In this document: in pieces, positions 42,905-54,494 of the stretch | Layout of the letters: the number at the start of each line of letters is the position of its first letter | Position numbering within the stretch: position 1 is the first letter of the stretch | Source: Moraxellaceae bacterium | Lineage (GTDB): Bacteria; Pseudomonadota; Gammaproteobacteria; Burkholderiales; Rhodocyclaceae | DNA: 64,000 nt | Direction: 5' to 3' | Assembly (NCBI GenBank): GCA_031119205.1 | Contig: JAVHYF010000006.1 | Span: forward strand, 62,001 to 126,000 | The notes under the pieces: model-generated | Told to the model about the DNA's origin: nothing | The model's input: only the letters and a program-made list of their open reading frames with translations | The model's database searches: none | Position numbers and translations under genes: made by a program

Positions 42905-43684
42905 TCAGCGGATGATGCCGCGCTTCGAAGCTGCCAGGAAGTCGCGCATCACCTGCAACTCGGCCGTTTCATCAGCCATCGCTGCAATGGTCTCGCGGGC
43001 CTGCTCGAGCGTAAGGTTCTGGCGATAGAGCGCCTTGTAGGCGCGCTTGATCTGTGCAATGGCTTCCGCCGAAAAGCCGCGACGGCGCAAGCCTTCGCTG
43101 TTGATGCCATGCGGGGTGGTCGGGTTACCGGCGTGCATCACATAGGGCGGCACGTCCTGCGTAATGATTGCACCGCCACCGGCCATGCTGTGCGCACCGA
43201 TCACACAGAACTGGTGCACCGCTGCCATGCCGCCAAGGATCACGTGGTCACCCAGATGGATATGCCCACCCAGAGTCACGTTGTTGGCCATGATGGTATT
43301 GCTGCCGACCTGGCAATCATGGCCGATGTGGACCGACGCCATGAACCAGTTGTCGTCACCGATGCGCGTGACACCGATGTCCTGCGCGGTGCCGATGTTG
43401 AAATTGCAGTACTCGCGGATGGTGTTGCGATCACCGATCTCCAGGCGGGTAGGCTCGCCTGCGTACTTCTTGTCCTGCGGAATCTCGCCCAGCGAGGTGA
43501 ACTGGAAGATGCGATTGTCGCGACCGATCTTCGTATGGCCCTTGATGACCACGTGCGGACCGACAACCGTACCTTCGCCGATCTCGACATGCTCGCCGAT
43601 GACGCTGAATGGGCCGATCTCGACGCGATCGCCGATCTTTGCGCCGGGATGAACCAGAGCGGCGGGGTGGATGTTTGCGCTCAC
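42905..43684 (-). CDS. lpxA: UDP-N-acetylglucosamine acyltransferase
   Basis: 259 residues, normal LpxA length. Hexapeptide-repeat left-handed helix from residue ~5 ([20 protein letters not shown]), catalytic-His region [12 protein letters not shown], and [13 protein letters not shown]-like [14 protein letters not shown] at the start of the C-terminal helical part. First committed acylation of lipid A. Lies between fabZ and lpxB, as in most proteobacteria. Confidence 0.97.
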   Translation of the reverse strand: MSANIHPAALVHPGAKIGDRVEIGPFSVIGEHVEIGEGTVVGPHVVIKGHTKIGRDNRIFQFTSLGEIPQDKKYAGEPTRLEIGDRNTIREYCNFNIGTAQDIGVTRIGDDNWFMASVHIGHDCQVGSNTIMANNVTLGGHIHLGDHVILGGMAAVHQFCVIGAHSMAGGGAIITQDVPPYVMHAGNPTTPHGINSEGLRRRGFSAEAIAQIKRAYKALYRQNLTLEQARETIAAMADETAELQVMRDFLAASKRGIIR

Positions 43685-43691
43685 AGCCTGC

Positions 43692-44147
43692 TCACTTCCC
43701 CGACTTGCCCGGGCGGATCGCGCACATCAGTTCGGCCTCGACCGCCAGCTCACCATCGACGCTCGCTGTGCCCTTGTATTTCCAGATGCCACGCATGTTG
43801 CGCTCGATGAACATCTCGTAACGCAACTGATCGCCGGGCACCACGGGGCGCTTGAAGCGCGCGTTGTCGATACCGGCGAACAGCAGTTGCGAATCGGAGT
43901 CCGGTGTCACACCCACGGTCTTGAAAGACAGCATCGCGGCCGCCTGGGCCATGCCTTCGAGGATCAACACGCCAGGCATCACCGGCATGTGCGGAAAATG
44001 CCCGTTGAAGAATTCTTCGTTGATGGTGACGTTCTTGATGGCGATGACCCGCTTGCCCAGTTCCATCTCGACGATGCGGTCGATCAGCAGGAAGGGATAG
44101 CGGTGTGGCAGGTAGTTCTTGATCTCGAGGATGTCGATCACGCTCAC
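43692..44147 (-). CDS. fabZ: (3R)-hydroxyacyl-ACP dehydratase
   Basis: 151 residues. Hot-dog fold: [15 protein letters not shown], then [21 protein letters not shown] with the catalytic His and, further on, the paired Glu. Dehydrates 3-hydroxyacyl-ACP in fatty acid elongation; its position by lpxA/lpxD balances membrane lipid and lipid A supply. Overlaps the lpxD stop by four bases. Confidence 0.97.
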   Translation of the reverse strand: MSVIDILEIKNYLPHRYPFLLIDRIVEMELGKRVIAIKNVTINEEFFNGHFPHMPVMPGVLILEGMAQAAAMLSFKTVGVTPDSDSQLLFAGIDNARFKRPVVPGDQLRYEMFIERNMRGIWKYKGTASVDGELAVEAELMCAIRPGKSGK

Positions 44148-45181
44148 GTCTTGTTTTCCAGTTCTTTCAGGCGTTTTTCAAGTTTTTTGATGCGCTCGGC
44201 CATTTTGTCGAGGTTATGCACGTACGCCGCATTGCGCAGCCATTCGGCATGGGGCTGCGTGGAAATCACGGACGAGTAAGCCCCCTTCTCGGAAAGGCTT
44301 CTGGTAACGCTCGCATGTCCGGTTACCGTGATGTCGTCACCAATCACAAGATGCCCCGCCACACCTGACGCGCCACCGATGATGACGCGGCGGCCGATGC
44401 GCGTGCTACCAGCTATTCCCACCAGCGCGGCAATCGCAGCGTTTTCGCCGATATGACAGTTATGGGCGACGTGCACCAGATTGTCGAGCTTGGCGCCATT
44501 TTCGATCACCGTATCGTCGAGCGCCCCACGGTCGATGCAGGCATTGGCACCTATCTCCACATCGTCGCCGATCAGTACGCGGCCAATCTGCGGAATCTTC
44601 TCCCAACTGCCGTCGCGGCGCTTCGCGATGCCGAAGCCATCCGACCCGATCACCGTACCAGGATGCAGGATGCAGCGTTCGCCCACCTCGCAGCCCTGTT
44701 TGACCACGACGCGCGGGTGAATGAAAGTCCCGGCTCCAATCCGGCAACCCCGTTCGACCACGACGCCTGGCCCGATCACGACACCCGCGCCGATCACGCA
44801 GTCTTCGTCGACGAAAGCCTGGGCCGCGACACTGGCGTCCGGCGGCAGCGGACTCAGCACGACCGCAGAGGGATGAATGCCCGGAGCGGGCACGGGCACA
44901 GGGTTCAGCAGCTGCGACACCCGGGCGAAGTACAGATACGGGTCATCGACGATGATGCGCGTACCAGCCCATGCATCCGCCAGCTTGCGCGGCAGGATGA
45001 CCGCGCCGGCGTTTGTGCCATCAAGTGCCTTTAGGTACTTGTCGCTGACGATGAAACCGATCTCGCGGGATGTCGCACGCTCCAGCGGCGCGACCTGTTC
45101 GATAACGACGTCGCCGTCGCCCATCAGTTCTCCACCCAGAGCCTCGACGATGGCACGGGCGGATGATGCATGCTGATTCAT
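44144..45181 (-). CDS. lpxD: UDP-3-O-(3-hydroxyacyl)glucosamine N-acyltransferase
   Basis: 345 residues. N-terminal uridine-binding domain (~1-100), hexapeptide-repeat helix ([16 protein letters not shown]..., [15 protein letters not shown]), catalytic region [13 protein letters not shown], and a C-terminal coiled helix ([14 protein letters not shown]). Adds the second acyl chain of lipid A. Seven bases after skp. Confidence 0.97.
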   Translation of the reverse strand: MNQHASSARAIVEALGGELMGDGDVVIEQVAPLERATSREIGFIVSDKYLKALDGTNAGAVILPRKLADAWAGTRIIVDDPYLYFARVSQLLNPVPVPAPGIHPSAVVLSPLPPDASVAAQAFVDEDCVIGAGVVIGPGVVVERGCRIGAGTFIHPRVVVKQGCEVGERCILHPGTVIGSDGFGIAKRRDGSWEKIPQIGRVLIGDDVEIGANACIDRGALDDTVIENGAKLDNLVHVAHNCHIGENAAIAALVGIAGSTRIGRRVIIGGASGVAGHLVIGDDITVTGHASVTRSLSEKGAYSSVISTQPHAEWLRNAAYVHNLDKMAERIKKLEKRLKELENKT

Positions 45182-45188
45182 CGTAACC

Positions 45189-45695
45189 TCAGCGCGCCGG
45201 TGCGTCCGCCAGGACCTTGATGACCTTGTCCGTGATGTCGATCCGCGGGCTGTGATGCACGGCGTCCTGCACGATCAGGTCGTACTTCTCGGCCTTGGCA
45301 ACATCACGGATCGCCTGGTTGGCCCGCTCCAGCACAGCGGCCAGCTCTTCGTTCTGGCGCTGATTGCGGTCTTCCCTGTATTCCCGTTGCTTGCGATTCA
45401 GTTCGCGACTGAGATCGGCAAACTCACGCTCACGCTGCTTGCGCTCGTTCTCGTTCATCGTGAGGGAGTTCTTCTCGAGGTACTCCTTCAGGGAAAGGTG
45501 CTGCTTCTCGACATTGCGCAGCTCGGCTTCCCGTTTTTCGAACTCACGCTCGAGCCGCTTCAGTGCACGCTGGGCCGGCACCGATTCACGCATGACGCGG
45601 TCAGCGTTCACGAAACCGATCTTGATGTCCGTCTGCGCGATAGCCACTGCCGGCAAGAGCGCACAACAAACCGTGGCAAGAAAACGCTTCATCAC
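45189..45695 (-). CDS. skp: Periplasmic chaperone Skp/OmpH
   Basis: 168 residues. Signal peptide (FLATVCCALLPAVAIAQ), then KIGFVNADRVMRESVPAQ and a long charged coiled coil (KRLEREFEKREAELRN through ~res. 125) that forms the Skp tentacles, ending DITDKVIKVL. Holds unfolded outer-membrane proteins in the periplasm for the BAM complex; bamA is the gene just before it. Confidence 0.94.
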   Translation of the reverse strand: MMKRFLATVCCALLPAVAIAQTDIKIGFVNADRVMRESVPAQRALKRLEREFEKREAELRNVEKQHLSLKEYLEKNSLTMNENERKQREREFADLSRELNRKQREYREDRNQRQNEELAAVLERANQAIRDVAKAEKYDLIVQDAVHHSPRIDITDKVIKVLADAPAR

Positions 45696-45701
45696 AGACT
45701 C

Positions 45702-48002
45702 CTAGAAGACCTGGCCGATCTGGAACTGGAAGCGGCGCACTTCGTCGCCCTCCCGTTTGTTCAACGGGAAGCCATAACTGAACTTCATGGGCCCCAAAGG
45801 AGACACCCAGGTTAGACCCAAACCCGTACTGAACCGCAACGGGCCCGAACTCTCCGTCGTGGAGTCGGTATCCCACACCTGACCGGCATCCAGGAAAGCG
45901 GACAAGCGCGTGCTCTTGCTGTTCTCGCGCATTCCGGGGAACGGGAAGAGCAGCTCTGCCCCTGTCAGGAAGCGCGTTGTGCCACCAATTGCCTCGTACC
46001 GAACGTTCGTGCTGTTCCAGACACGAGGGCCGAGCGAGTTGTCATCGAAACCACGAACCGAACCGATGCCGCCTCCATAGTAGTTCTTGAAGAACGGATA
46101 CGCCTTGCCCCCGTAGGCTTTGCCGTAAGCAAGATCAGTATTAAGCATCAGGGTGAAAGTCGGATTCAAAGCAAAGAACCGTTGCCATTGATAGTTGGCA
46201 CGCGCGTATCGCGTCTCACCCGGCGGGATGGCGACATCCAGCGCCACCCGCTGGTAAAGACCGGTCGTCGGGTAAAGAATGCTGTCCCGCCTGTCGTCCG
46301 ACCACGACGCAGTTGCCAGGACGGTTGTCGACAGTCCCCCGAACTGATCAACGTGTCGTGTGTACTGGGGAGGGCTGTCAGGCAGGATCGTGATGCGCGT
46401 GTGATCGAACGACAGACCAAAACGAACTGCTTGATCCTCCGAAATCGGCATGCCCAGACGCAAGCCAGCTCCCGTGGCTTCAGACTTGTATTTCGCCACC
46501 ACATTCAGCGAGGTAGGGTCGACTCGCCTGTTATAGACATCAAAACCACCGCTGAGGCCATCCGGCGTCAGGTATGGGTCGGTGTAGGAGGCGGAAATAT
46601 TGCGGTTGATACGGCCCGTTGAAACCTGCAGGGCCAGCGAATTCCCGGATCCGAACAGGTTCTCCTGCGAGATACCGGCAGAGAGAACCATCTTTTCCGT
46701 CTGAGAGTAGCCGGCACCCAGCGTGAAATTACCTGTCGGTCGCTCTTTGACCTCAACCGTCAGATCGACCTGGTCTGTCTGGTTCGGAATGGGCGTTGTG
46801 TCGATACTCACATCTTCGAAGTAGCCCGTGCGATTCAGCCGTTCCTTGGAGCGCTCCACCAGCGTGCGATCGAACCAGGCGCTTTCGGGCTGACGGAACT
46901 CGCGACGGATCACCACGTCACGCGTCTTGGAGTTGCCGACTATGTTGATGCGATTCACATATGCCCGACGACCCGGATCGATGTAGAAGGTCAGTGCTAC
47001 CTCACGCTTGGTCTGGTCCACCTCGGGCGCGGCATTCACGTTGGCAAACGCGTAACCCTCGTTGCCAAGACGGTCACTGATCTTGCGCGAGGTTTCGTTC
47101 AGGTTCTGGCGCGAAAAAATCTCGCCGGGCTTGATCTGCACCAGCGCCTTGAGCTCCGCTTCCGGCACCAGCATCTCACCCGCCAGGCGCACGGACGAAA
47201 CCTTGTATTGCTCGCCCTCCTTGATCGCCAACGTGATGTACACGTCTTTCTTGTCCGGCGTGATCGAGACCTGGGTCGAGTCAAAGGCAAAGTCCAGGTA
47301 GCCGCGGTTCAGGTAGTAGGACTTGATGGTTTCCTGGTCAGCCAGCAGCTTGACCTTGGAGTACTGGTCGTCCTTGGTAAACCAGGAGAGCCACCCTGTC
47401 GTAGCCTGTGACATCAGGTCGATCAGGCGACTTTCGCTGAACACCTTCGCACCGATGACCCGGATTTCCTTGATGCGCGCCGCCTCACCTTCCTCGATCT
47501 CGAAGTTGACCGCCACGCGGTTGCGCTCCAGAGGCGAGACAGTGGTCCGGATCTTGACTGCGTAGAAACTCTTGGTGAGGTAGAGACGCTTGAGCTCCTG
47601 CTCCGCTCGGTCCAGGGTCGAACGATCAAATATGCGGGACTCAGAAATCCCCGCATCCTTGAGCCCCTTGCGCAGGGTCGCCTCGTCGAACTCCTTGTTG
47701 CCGGAGAAAGCCAACTGGGCGATGGCCGGGCGCTCGTCCACCGACACGACGATCGTGTCACGGTCAGCCTCGATGCGCACGTCCTTGAAAAAGCCCGTGG
47801 CATAGAGCGCCTTCACGGCAGCAGCCACGCTCTCGTCGGTAACCGTGTCACCGATCTTGATAGGCAGATAGCTAAAGACGGTGCCCGCCTCAGTGCGCTG
47901 GATGCCATCTACCTTGATGTCCTTCACCACGAAGGGGGTGAAGCCATGCGCGAGCGAGCCGAATGCCGCCATGACAGCAGCAGCCAGAATCTTGAGTTTC
48001 AT
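45702..48002 (-). CDS. bamA: Outer-membrane assembly factor BamA
   Basis: 766 residues. A signal peptide is followed by five POTRA domains (~22-420; start FVVKDIKVDGIQRTE) and a 16-strand barrel with the conserved loop VRGFDDNSLGPR; it ends in the outer-membrane sorting Phe (QIGQVF). Core of the complex that inserts beta-barrel proteins. Located between rseP and skp, the usual order. Confidence 0.97.
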   Translation of the reverse strand: MKLKILAAAVMAAFGSLAHGFTPFVVKDIKVDGIQRTEAGTVFSYLPIKIGDTVTDESVAAAVKALYATGFFKDVRIEADRDTIVVSVDERPAIAQLAFSGNKEFDEATLRKGLKDAGISESRIFDRSTLDRAEQELKRLYLTKSFYAVKIRTTVSPLERNRVAVNFEIEEGEAARIKEIRVIGAKVFSESRLIDLMSQATTGWLSWFTKDDQYSKVKLLADQETIKSYYLNRGYLDFAFDSTQVSITPDKKDVYITLAIKEGEQYKVSSVRLAGEMLVPEAELKALVQIKPGEIFSRQNLNETSRKISDRLGNEGYAFANVNAAPEVDQTKREVALTFYIDPGRRAYVNRINIVGNSKTRDVVIRREFRQPESAWFDRTLVERSKERLNRTGYFEDVSIDTTPIPNQTDQVDLTVEVKERPTGNFTLGAGYSQTEKMVLSAGISQENLFGSGNSLALQVSTGRINRNISASYTDPYLTPDGLSGGFDVYNRRVDPTSLNVVAKYKSEATGAGLRLGMPISEDQAVRFGLSFDHTRITILPDSPPQYTRHVDQFGGLSTTVLATASWSDDRRDSILYPTTGLYQRVALDVAIPPGETRYARANYQWQRFFALNPTFTLMLNTDLAYGKAYGGKAYPFFKNYYGGGIGSVRGFDDNSLGPRVWNSTNVRYEAIGGTTRFLTGAELLFPFPGMRENSKSTRLSAFLDAGQVWDTDSTTESSGPLRFSTGLGLTWVSPLGPMKFSYGFPLNKREGDEVRRFQFQIGQVF

Positions 48003-48006
48003 GTGT

Positions 48007-49371
48007 TCAGCCGGGAAGCAGGCGATTGATGTCGTTGAACAGGGCCAGCATCGACAGCAGAACCAGCAGGGTCAGACCCAGGCGCTGGCCTGCTTCCATC
48101 ACGCGTTCGGACAGCGGACGCCCCCTGACAAATTCGGCCACATAATACAGTAAGTGCCCCCCATCCAGCACCGGCACGGGCAGCAGGTTGAGCACGCCCA
48201 GACTGATGCTGACCAGGGCAAGGAAGCGCAGGTAGTGCTCCACACCCATGCGGGCTGTCTGCCCCGCGTAATCGGCAATGGTCACCGGGCCGCTGACATT
48301 CTTCAGCGAAACGACGCCGGTGATCATGCGATACATCACCTTCAGCGTGAAGATCGACGTCTCGGCAGTCTGCTCGACCGACCGGACGAAGCCATCGACG
48401 ACGCCATAGCGCATGGTGATCAGATGGCGCTGCAGCAACTCGGGATCCTGTTGCACCTCGACGCCGAGGCGACCACGCGAACCCGACTTGTCGCTTACAA
48501 GCTCGGGCTGGATCACCATCTCCAGTCGCTGCCCGCCGCGTTGCACGACCAGTCGTGTGTCCTGCCCGCCGCGTTTTGCAATGTAGCTCGCAAACGCCCG
48601 CCAGTCTTCCACAGGCTGTCCGTCGACCGCCATGAAGTGGTCACCCGGCTGGAGGCCGGCGCGCTCGGCAGGTCCGCCCGGCATCGTGCGTCCCACGATG
48701 GCAGGCAATGGCGGCAAGCCCACGGTCAGTCCGAGCTGCGCCAGTGCATCAGGCGCGCCATCGTCGATCTTCACGTCAGCCAGGTCGAGATGACGGATCT
48801 CCCGTGCTCCGCGCGCGGTCGATACTTCGACCTCGATGCGCTTACCGTCTATGGCGTGATCGATGATTGCCCAACGCAGGTCAGAGGCAGACTCGATCGA
48901 CTCGTCTGCGACCTTCTCGATGCGGTCGCCCACCACCAGGCCGGCGCGTTCCGCTACCGATTGCGCAGACACCGCCCCTACCACTGGAGCCAGCTCCTGG
49001 CTGCCGTGCAGGAATACGCCCCAGTAGATGAGGATGGCCAGCAGGAAATTGGCCAGCGGTCCGGCCAGCACGATGATGGAGCGCTTGCCCAGCGACTGGC
49101 GGTTGAAGGCACGATGACGCTCTGCAGGCGGCACCGCCTCCTCGCGCTCGTCCAGCATCTTCACGTAGCCACCGAGTGGAATGGCCGACAGCGCCCATTC
49201 GGTGCGATCCGGCCCCAGTTGTCGGGCAAAGATGCGCGGCCCGAAGCCGAGCGAGAAACGCAGCACCTTGACGCCGCAAAGACGCGCCGCGAGATAGTGA
49301 CCGTACTCGTGAACCGCAATCAGGATCGCCAGGGCGACCAGGAACCACCAGATGTAATGCAGGATGCTCAT
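48007..49371 (-). CDS. rseP: Site-2 zinc protease RseP
   Basis: 454 residues. Zinc site [14 protein letters not shown] in the first membrane helix, a tandem pair of PDZ domains (~115-300), and the second active-site motif [16 protein letters not shown] in a C-terminal membrane helix. Cleaves anti-sigma factors and signal-peptide remnants within the inner membrane. Start overlaps the dxr stop by four bases. Confidence 0.96.
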   Translation of the reverse strand: MSILHYIWWFLVALAILIAVHEYGHYLAARLCGVKVLRFSLGFGPRIFARQLGPDRTEWALSAIPLGGYVKMLDEREEAVPPAERHRAFNRQSLGKRSIIVLAGPLANFLLAILIYWGVFLHGSQELAPVVGAVSAQSVAERAGLVVGDRIEKVADESIESASDLRWAIIDHAIDGKRIEVEVSTARGAREIRHLDLADVKIDDGAPDALAQLGLTVGLPPLPAIVGRTMPGGPAERAGLQPGDHFMAVDGQPVEDWRAFASYIAKRGGQDTRLVVQRGGQRLEMVIQPELVSDKSGSRGRLGVEVQQDPELLQRHLITMRYGVVDGFVRSVEQTAETSIFTLKVMYRMITGVVSLKNVSGPVTIADYAGQTARMGVEHYLRFLALVSISLGVLNLLPVPVLDGGHLLYYVAEFVRGRPLSERVMEAGQRLGLTLLVLLSMLALFNDINRLLPG

Positions 49372-50552
49372 TGCTGTCTTGAGACGATTTCCGCGCGAGC
49401 AAGTTCGCGAGCAGCTGCATCAGCGCCCAGTGCATCTTCCAGCACCGTCACCGGGCGACGCACACTGCGCGCCAGGACGGACTCGACAACCGCCGAGATA
49501 TCCGTGAAGCCGAGGCGCCCCTCGAGGAAAGCCGCCACGGCCTCCTCGTTCGCGGCATTGAGCACCGCGCAGGCGTCGCCGCCCACCTCCAGCGCATCGA
49601 AGGCAAGGCGCAAGCAAGGGAAACGCTGCAGATCGGGCTCCTCGAAACTGAGCCTGCCGATCTTCGCGAGATTGAGGCGCTCGACCCCTGATGAAATCCG
49701 CTCCGGCCAGGCCATTGCGTGTGCGATCGGCGTACGCATGTCCGGGTTGCCCAGCTGTGCGATGACCGACCCGTCGACGTACTCGACCATCGAATGGATG
49801 ACGCTCTCGGGATGGATCAGCACGCCGATACGGTTCGGCTCGACGCCGAACAGCCAGCGCGCCTCGATGACCTCCAGCCCCTTGTTCATCATCGACGCGG
49901 AATCGACCGAGATCTTGCGGCCCATCACCCAGTTCGGATGAGCACAGGCCTGATCCGGCGTCATGGCGGCGAGCTGCTCCACCGGCGTGCACCGGAAGGG
50001 GCCGCCGGAAGCCGTCAGGACGAGACGACTGACGCCGCATTGTTGCAAGCCATAGTCAAACCCGGTGGGCAGTGACTGGAACAGGGCGTTGTGCTCGCTA
50101 TCGATCGGCAACAGCGTCGCGCCGGCGGTACGCACGGCATCCATGAAGAGGCTGCCGGCCAATACCAGCGACTCCTTGTTGGCGAGCAGCACACGCTTGC
50201 CAGCCTGCGCAGCAGCCAGCGATGACTCCAGCCCGGCAGCACCGACGATGGCAGCCATCACCGTGGTCACATCGGCAGCTATGGCCACGTCGACCAGCGC
50301 CTTGCGCCCCACCAGGACTTCGGTGCTACTTGCCGTCCCCAGGCGATCACGCAGGTCGCCAGCAAGTATGTCGTCCGCCACCACTGCAAAACGCGGCCGG
50401 AACTGCGCACATTGCTGCGCCAACCGTTCAATCTGCCGATTGCCGCTCAGGGCAAAGACTTCGAAGCACTCGGGATGACGCGCCACCACGTCCAGCGTGC
50501 TGACGCCGATGGATCCAGTGGCACCAAGAACGGTGAGAACCTGTTTCGACAT
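49368..50552 (-). CDS. dxr: 1-deoxy-D-xylulose-5-phosphate reductoisomerase
   Basis: 394 residues from ATG 50552 (the longer in-frame start is inside cdsA). NADPH site [27 protein letters not shown], metal/substrate region [42 protein letters not shown] and [17 protein letters not shown]. Second step of the MEP isoprenoid pathway, matching uppS in the same operon. Confidence 0.97.
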   Translation of the reverse strand: MSKQVLTVLGATGSIGVSTLDVVARHPECFEVFALSGNRQIERLAQQCAQFRPRFAVVADDILAGDLRDRLGTASSTEVLVGRKALVDVAIAADVTTVMAAIVGAAGLESSLAAAQAGKRVLLANKESLVLAGSLFMDAVRTAGATLLPIDSEHNALFQSLPTGFDYGLQQCGVSRLVLTASGGPFRCTPVEQLAAMTPDQACAHPNWVMGRKISVDSASMMNKGLEVIEARWLFGVEPNRIGVLIHPESVIHSMVEYVDGSVIAQLGNPDMRTPIAHAMAWPERISSGVERLNLAKIGRLSFEEPDLQRFPCLRLAFDALEVGGDACAVLNAANEEAVAAFLEGRLGFTDISAVVESVLARSVRRPVTVLEDALGADAAARELARAEIVSRQQ

Positions 50553-50556
50553 GAGT

Positions 50557-51354
50557 TCAGAGCAACAGCAGCAGACCCAGTAACGGCAGCGTAGAGGTAA
50601 GGCTGTCCACGCGATCCAGCACGCCGCCATGTCCGGGCAGCAACGTGCCGCTGTCCTTCATGCCTGCCTGGCGCTTGGCGAGTGACTCGAAAAGATCGCC
50701 CAGGACGCTCAACGCGGCATAGCACAGTGCCAGCACGGCAAAGGCAATGACACCACCGCGCTGCGCAAGGGCCGGCTCGAACTCACGCAGGATCAGCGCA
50801 TACGCCAGCACCGCCACGGCACCACCGATCGCCCCCTCCCAGCTCTTTCCCGGACTGATGCGGGGCGCAAGCTTCCGTCGCCCGATGGCACGACCGACGA
50901 AGTAGGCCGCCGTATCCGCGATCCACACGGCGATCATGCCGTAGAGCAGCATCCAGGGACCGTGCTGGTTACGTATCAGCACCATGGCGACCGCCGCCGG
51001 CAACAGGACGAGCAACCCCAGCCAGACCTTTTTGCCACCCTCTGCCAGCGGCGCAGCACCCGGCCTCATCAAGGCGGGCACCCACACCAGCCAGAAGACG
51101 AGTCCGACCGCCAGCAGCAAGGGCCACGCGATGAAAGCAGGCCACAGTGCGGCGACCACCGCCATCGCCGCAAGCGCGGCGCTCAGCAGCATGCCCGCGG
51201 TATCGGACAAACCGGCAAGGCGACGCCATTCGCCGCCGGCGACCCAGACGATGGCCGCCACGAACAGCCCCCAGGCCCAGCCTGGCAGCAAGAACAGCGC
51301 CGCGGCAAACACCGCGACCATGACGATTGCGGTGAGTACGCGCTGTTTAAGCAT
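50557..51354 (-). CDS. cdsA: Phosphatidate cytidylyltransferase
   Basis: 265 residues from ATG 51354, which overlaps the uppS stop by eight bases. About seven to eight membrane segments and the C-terminal CDP-alcohol signature [20 protein letters not shown] then [13 protein letters not shown]. Makes CDP-diacylglycerol for phospholipid synthesis. Confidence 0.95.
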   Translation of the reverse strand: MLKQRVLTAIVMVAVFAAALFLLPGWAWGLFVAAIVWVAGGEWRRLAGLSDTAGMLLSAALAAMAVVAALWPAFIAWPLLLAVGLVFWLVWVPALMRPGAAPLAEGGKKVWLGLLVLLPAAVAMVLIRNQHGPWMLLYGMIAVWIADTAAYFVGRAIGRRKLAPRISPGKSWEGAIGGAVAVLAYALILREFEPALAQRGGVIAFAVLALCYAALSVLGDLFESLAKRQAGMKDSGTLLPGHGGVLDRVDSLTSTLPLLGLLLLL

Positions 51355-52120
51355 GTTCGCCCGGTGAGGGTACGAGCTGCTCGCTGGTGCGGCCGTAGCG
51401 ACGCTCGCGTTTCTGATAGGAAGCGATCGCCTCATCGAAAGCCGCATCATCGAAATCCGGCCACAGACGATCAGTGAAGTAGAACTCGGCGTAAGCCAGC
51501 TGCCACAGCAGGAAGTTGCTGACACGCTGCTCGCCACCGGTACGGATGAACAGGTCCGGCTCAGGCGCGTCCGCCATGCTCAGATAGGGCGCGAGATCTT
51601 CCTCGCCATAACTGCCGACCTTGCCGGGATGCTCGGCCACCATGCGGTTCATGGCCTGAAGGATGTCCCAGCGCCCGCCGTAGTTGGCCGCGATGGAAAG
51701 CGTCATCGCCGAATTGCCGGCGGTCATCGCCTCGGCCTCGCGGATCGCAGCCACGAGGTCGACGTTGAAGCGCGACATGTCGCCGATGATACGCAGGCGG
51801 ATACCGTTCTTGTGCAGACGGGAGACCTCGTCCTTCAGTGCCTGCAGGAACAGGTTCATGAGGAAGGACACTTCGTCCGGCGGCCGCCGCCAGTTTTCCG
51901 AACTGAACGCAAACAGCGTCAGGTGCCGGACACCACGGTCGATGCAGCGGCGCACGACCGCGCGAACCGTTTCCACGCCACGCTTGTGACCCGCGACGCG
52001 AGGCAGGAAACGTTTCTTTGCCCAGCGCCCATTGCCATCCATGACGATGGCAATGTGCTGCGGCACCGCGGCCGAATCGGGCACTTCGCGCGTCGAGCTG
52101 ATGAACCGCGACAGGACCAT
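51347..52120 (-). CDS. uppS: Undecaprenyl-diphosphate synthase
   Basis: 257 residues from ATG 52120; a TTG at 52129 adds three residues and cannot be excluded. Pyrophosphate-binding IAIVMDGNGRWAKKR, GHKRGVE, LTLFAFSSENWRRP and the C-terminal DLFIRTGGEQRVSNFLLWQ with its Glu for IPP/metal. Builds the C55 lipid carrier for peptidoglycan and O-antigen. Confidence 0.96.
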   Translation of the reverse strand: MVLSRFISSTREVPDSAAVPQHIAIVMDGNGRWAKKRFLPRVAGHKRGVETVRAVVRRCIDRGVRHLTLFAFSSENWRRPPDEVSFLMNLFLQALKDEVSRLHKNGIRLRIIGDMSRFNVDLVAAIREAEAMTAGNSAMTLSIAANYGGRWDILQAMNRMVAEHPGKVGSYGEEDLAPYLSMADAPEPDLFIRTGGEQRVSNFLLWQLAYAEFYFTDRLWPDFDDAAFDEAIASYQKRERRYGRTSEQLVPSPGEHA

Positions 52121-52170
52121 GTCGGGCAACCGTGGCTGGAAAGGATGAGCAGAACGAGTCGCGAGGCGGC

Positions 52171-52728
52171 TCAGATCTGCATCAGTTCCTGTTCTTTGTG
52201 CGCGAGCAGCTTCTCGGTCTCGCCGATGTACTTGTCGGTGAGCTTCTGGATGTCGTCCTGGGCACGGCGCTCGTCATCTTCGGCGATGGTCTTGGCCTTC
52301 AACGCATCCTTCAACGACGTATTGGCGTCGCGACGCACGTTGCGGATGGCAACCTTGGCATCCTCGGTCTCACCGCGCACGATCTTGATGAGATCCTTGC
52401 GGCGCTCTTCGGTCAGCGCGGGCATCGGCACGCGCACCACGTCGCCCATGGTGGCGGGGTTCAGGCCCAGGTCGGAATCACGGATCGCCTTCTCGATCTT
52501 GGCGATCATCGGCTTCTCCCAAGGCTGGACACCGATCGTGCGGGCATCCAGCAGCGACACGGCGGCAACCTGGTTGATCGCCGTCGGCGTACCGTAATAG
52601 TCGACCATCACGTGGTCGAGCAGGCCGGTGTGGGCACGGCCGGTACGCACCTTGGCCAGATCGTTCTTGAGCGCTTCCACCGACTTCTGCATCTTCTGTT
52701 CGGTGGTCTTCTTGAGATCGGGAATCAT
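52171..52728 (-). CDS. frr: Ribosome recycling factor
   Basis: 185 residues, the standard length. Coiled helical domain and small domain ([73 protein letters not shown]). Splits post-termination ribosomes with EF-G. Between pyrH and uppS. Confidence 0.98.
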   Translation of the reverse strand: MIPDLKKTTEQKMQKSVEALKNDLAKVRTGRAHTGLLDHVMVDYYGTPTAINQVAAVSLLDARTIGVQPWEKPMIAKIEKAIRDSDLGLNPATMGDVVRVPMPALTEERRKDLIKIVRGETEDAKVAIRNVRRDANTSLKDALKAKTIAEDDERRAQDDIQKLTDKYIGETEKLLAHKEQELMQI

Positions 52729-52760
52729 CGCGTACCTCTCGTTACTTGTTCAGCACTTGT

Positions 52761-53474
52761 TCAGATGTGCACCATCGTGCCTTCGTCTTCGCCCATCACC
52801 ACGCGACGCAGCGCGCCCGGCTTGAACAGGGAGAATACGTTGATCGGCAGCTTCTGGTCACGACACAGCGCAAAAGCGGTGGCATCCATGACCTGCAGGT
52901 TCTTCGCAATCGCTTCGTCGAAGCTAATCTTCGCGTAGCGGGTCGCGTTCGGGTCCTTCTTGGGATCCGCCGTGTAGATACCGTCGACCTTGGTGGCCTT
53001 CAGCACGATCTCTGCGCCGATCTCGGTGCCACGCAGCGCGGCTGCGGTATCGGTGGTGAAGAACGGGTTGCCGGTGCCAGCAGCGAAGATGACGATCTTG
53101 CCTTCTTCGAGATAGCGGATGGATTTGCCGCGGATATACGGCTCCACCACCTGCTCGATGTTCAGTGCCGACTGCACACGGGCAGCCACACCGGCAACGC
53201 GCATCGCATCGCCAAGCGCCATGGCGTTCATGATGGTTGCCATCATGCCCATGTAGTCGGCCGTGGCGCGGTCCATGCCGGACGCAGCGCCCGCCATGCC
53301 ACGGAATATGTTGCCGCCGCCTATGACGATCCCGATCTCCACACCAAGGCGCTGGACCTCGGCCACATCACTCACGATACGTGAAACGATGCCCTGGTTG
53401 ATGCCGTAGGCATCGTCGCCCATGAGGGCTTCACCAGAAAGTTTGAGCAGGATGCGTTTATAGGCGGCGGGCAT
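52761..53474 (-). CDS. pyrH: UMP kinase
   Basis: 237 residues. Amino-acid-kinase fold: [59 protein letters not shown] and [14 protein letters not shown]. Phosphorylates UMP to UDP; hexameric and normally regulated by GTP/UTP. Usual rpsB-tsf-pyrH-frr order. Confidence 0.98.
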   Translation of the reverse strand: MPAAYKRILLKLSGEALMGDDAYGINQGIVSRIVSDVAEVQRLGVEIGIVIGGGNIFRGMAGAASGMDRATADYMGMMATIMNAMALGDAMRVAGVAARVQSALNIEQVVEPYIRGKSIRYLEEGKIVIFAAGTGNPFFTTDTAAALRGTEIGAEIVLKATKVDGIYTADPKKDPNATRYAKISFDEAIAKNLQVMDATAFALCRDQKLPINVFSLFKPGALRRVVMGEDEGTMVHI

Positions 53475-53483
53475 TGATACTCC

Positions 53484-54383
53484 TCAGCGAGCAGCTGCAG
53501 CGGCAGCGGCCTGGGCGGCCACTTCTGCGGCGAAGTCATTCACCTTCTTCTCGATGCCTTCGCCCACCACGTACAAGGTGAAGCTGGCAACGGAAGCCGA
53601 TTTCGACTTCAGCAGTTGCTCGATGGTCTGCTTGCCGTCTTCAGCCTTCACGAAGACCTGGGACAGCAGGGTGACTTCCTTGAGGAATTTCTGCACCGTG
53701 CCTTCGGCGATCTTTTCCAGCATGGCTTCGGGCTTGCCCGATTCCTTGGCCTTCTCGATCGCCACGCGACGCTCGGTTTCAATCAGATCGGCCGGCACGC
53801 CGGAAGCGTCCAGCGACTTCGGCTTGGAAGCCGCGATGTGCATCGCCACGTCCTTGCCCAGCGCTTCTTCACCGCCGACCAGGTCAACCAGCACGCCAAC
53901 CTTCGAACCACCGTGGATGTAGCTGACGACCTTGCCTTGCGCCTCGACGCGCTGAAAGCGACGGACCGAGATGTTCTCGCCGATCTTGCCGACCAGTGCG
54001 GTGCGCACGGCGTCAACGGTGGAGCCTTCCAGCGGCAAAGCCGACAGGGCAGCAACGTCCGCCGGGTTCTTGGTAGCGATCAGTTCGGCCACCGACTTGG
54101 TGAAAGCCAGGAAGTCATCGTTCTTGGCTACGAAGTCGGTCTCGCAGTTCACTTCGACGATGGCAGCCAGCTTGCCGTCGGCGGAGATGTAGGTGCCGAC
54201 GATGCCTTCCGCCGTCACGCGGGCCGCGGCCTTGCTGGCCTTGTTGCCCAGCTTCACGCGCAGGATCTCTTCTGCCTTGCCCAGATCGCCGTCGGCTTCG
54301 GTCAGGGCCTTCTTGCATTCCATCATCGGCGCGTCGGTCTTCGCGCGCAGCTCGGCCACCATGCTTGCGGTAATTGCCGCCAT
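53484..54383 (-). CDS. tsf: Elongation factor Ts
   Basis: 299 residues from ATG 54383 (upstream in-frame codons lie in the rpsB-tsf gap). N-terminal UBA-like module [20 protein letters not shown] then the signature ITADGLV-equivalent [11 protein letters not shown], and [13 protein letters not shown]. Recycles EF-Tu-GDP. 111 bases after rpsB, separated by a hairpin that may reduce tsf expression relative to rpsB. Confidence 0.98.
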   Translation of the reverse strand: MAAITASMVAELRAKTDAPMMECKKALTEADGDLGKAEEILRVKLGNKASKAAARVTAEGIVGTYISADGKLAAIVEVNCETDFVAKNDDFLAFTKSVAELIATKNPADVAALSALPLEGSTVDAVRTALVGKIGENISVRRFQRVEAQGKVVSYIHGGSKVGVLVDLVGGEEALGKDVAMHIAASKPKSLDASGVPADLIETERRVAIEKAKESGKPEAMLEKIAEGTVQKFLKEVTLLSQVFVKAEDGKQTIEQLLKSKSASVASFTLYVVGEGIEKKVNDFAAEVAAQAAAAAAAR

Positions 54384-54424
54384 GATCACTCCTGAATTAA
54401 GTCTTTGATTGCCTGATTGACAAA

Positions 54425-54441
54425 GCCCCGCATAGCGGGGC
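54425..54441 (-). terminator. Hairpin between rpsB and tsf
   Basis: GCCCCGC (54425-54431) / GCGGGGC (54435-54441) with a 3-base loop; read on the minus strand it is followed by TTTG. Weak terminator or attenuator lowering read-through from rpsB into tsf. Confidence 0.55.
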
Positions 54442-54494
54442 CTTGCCGGGGACGACAGGCGCACGCGCCCAGCGTCCAGTATCGATGAAGCGTA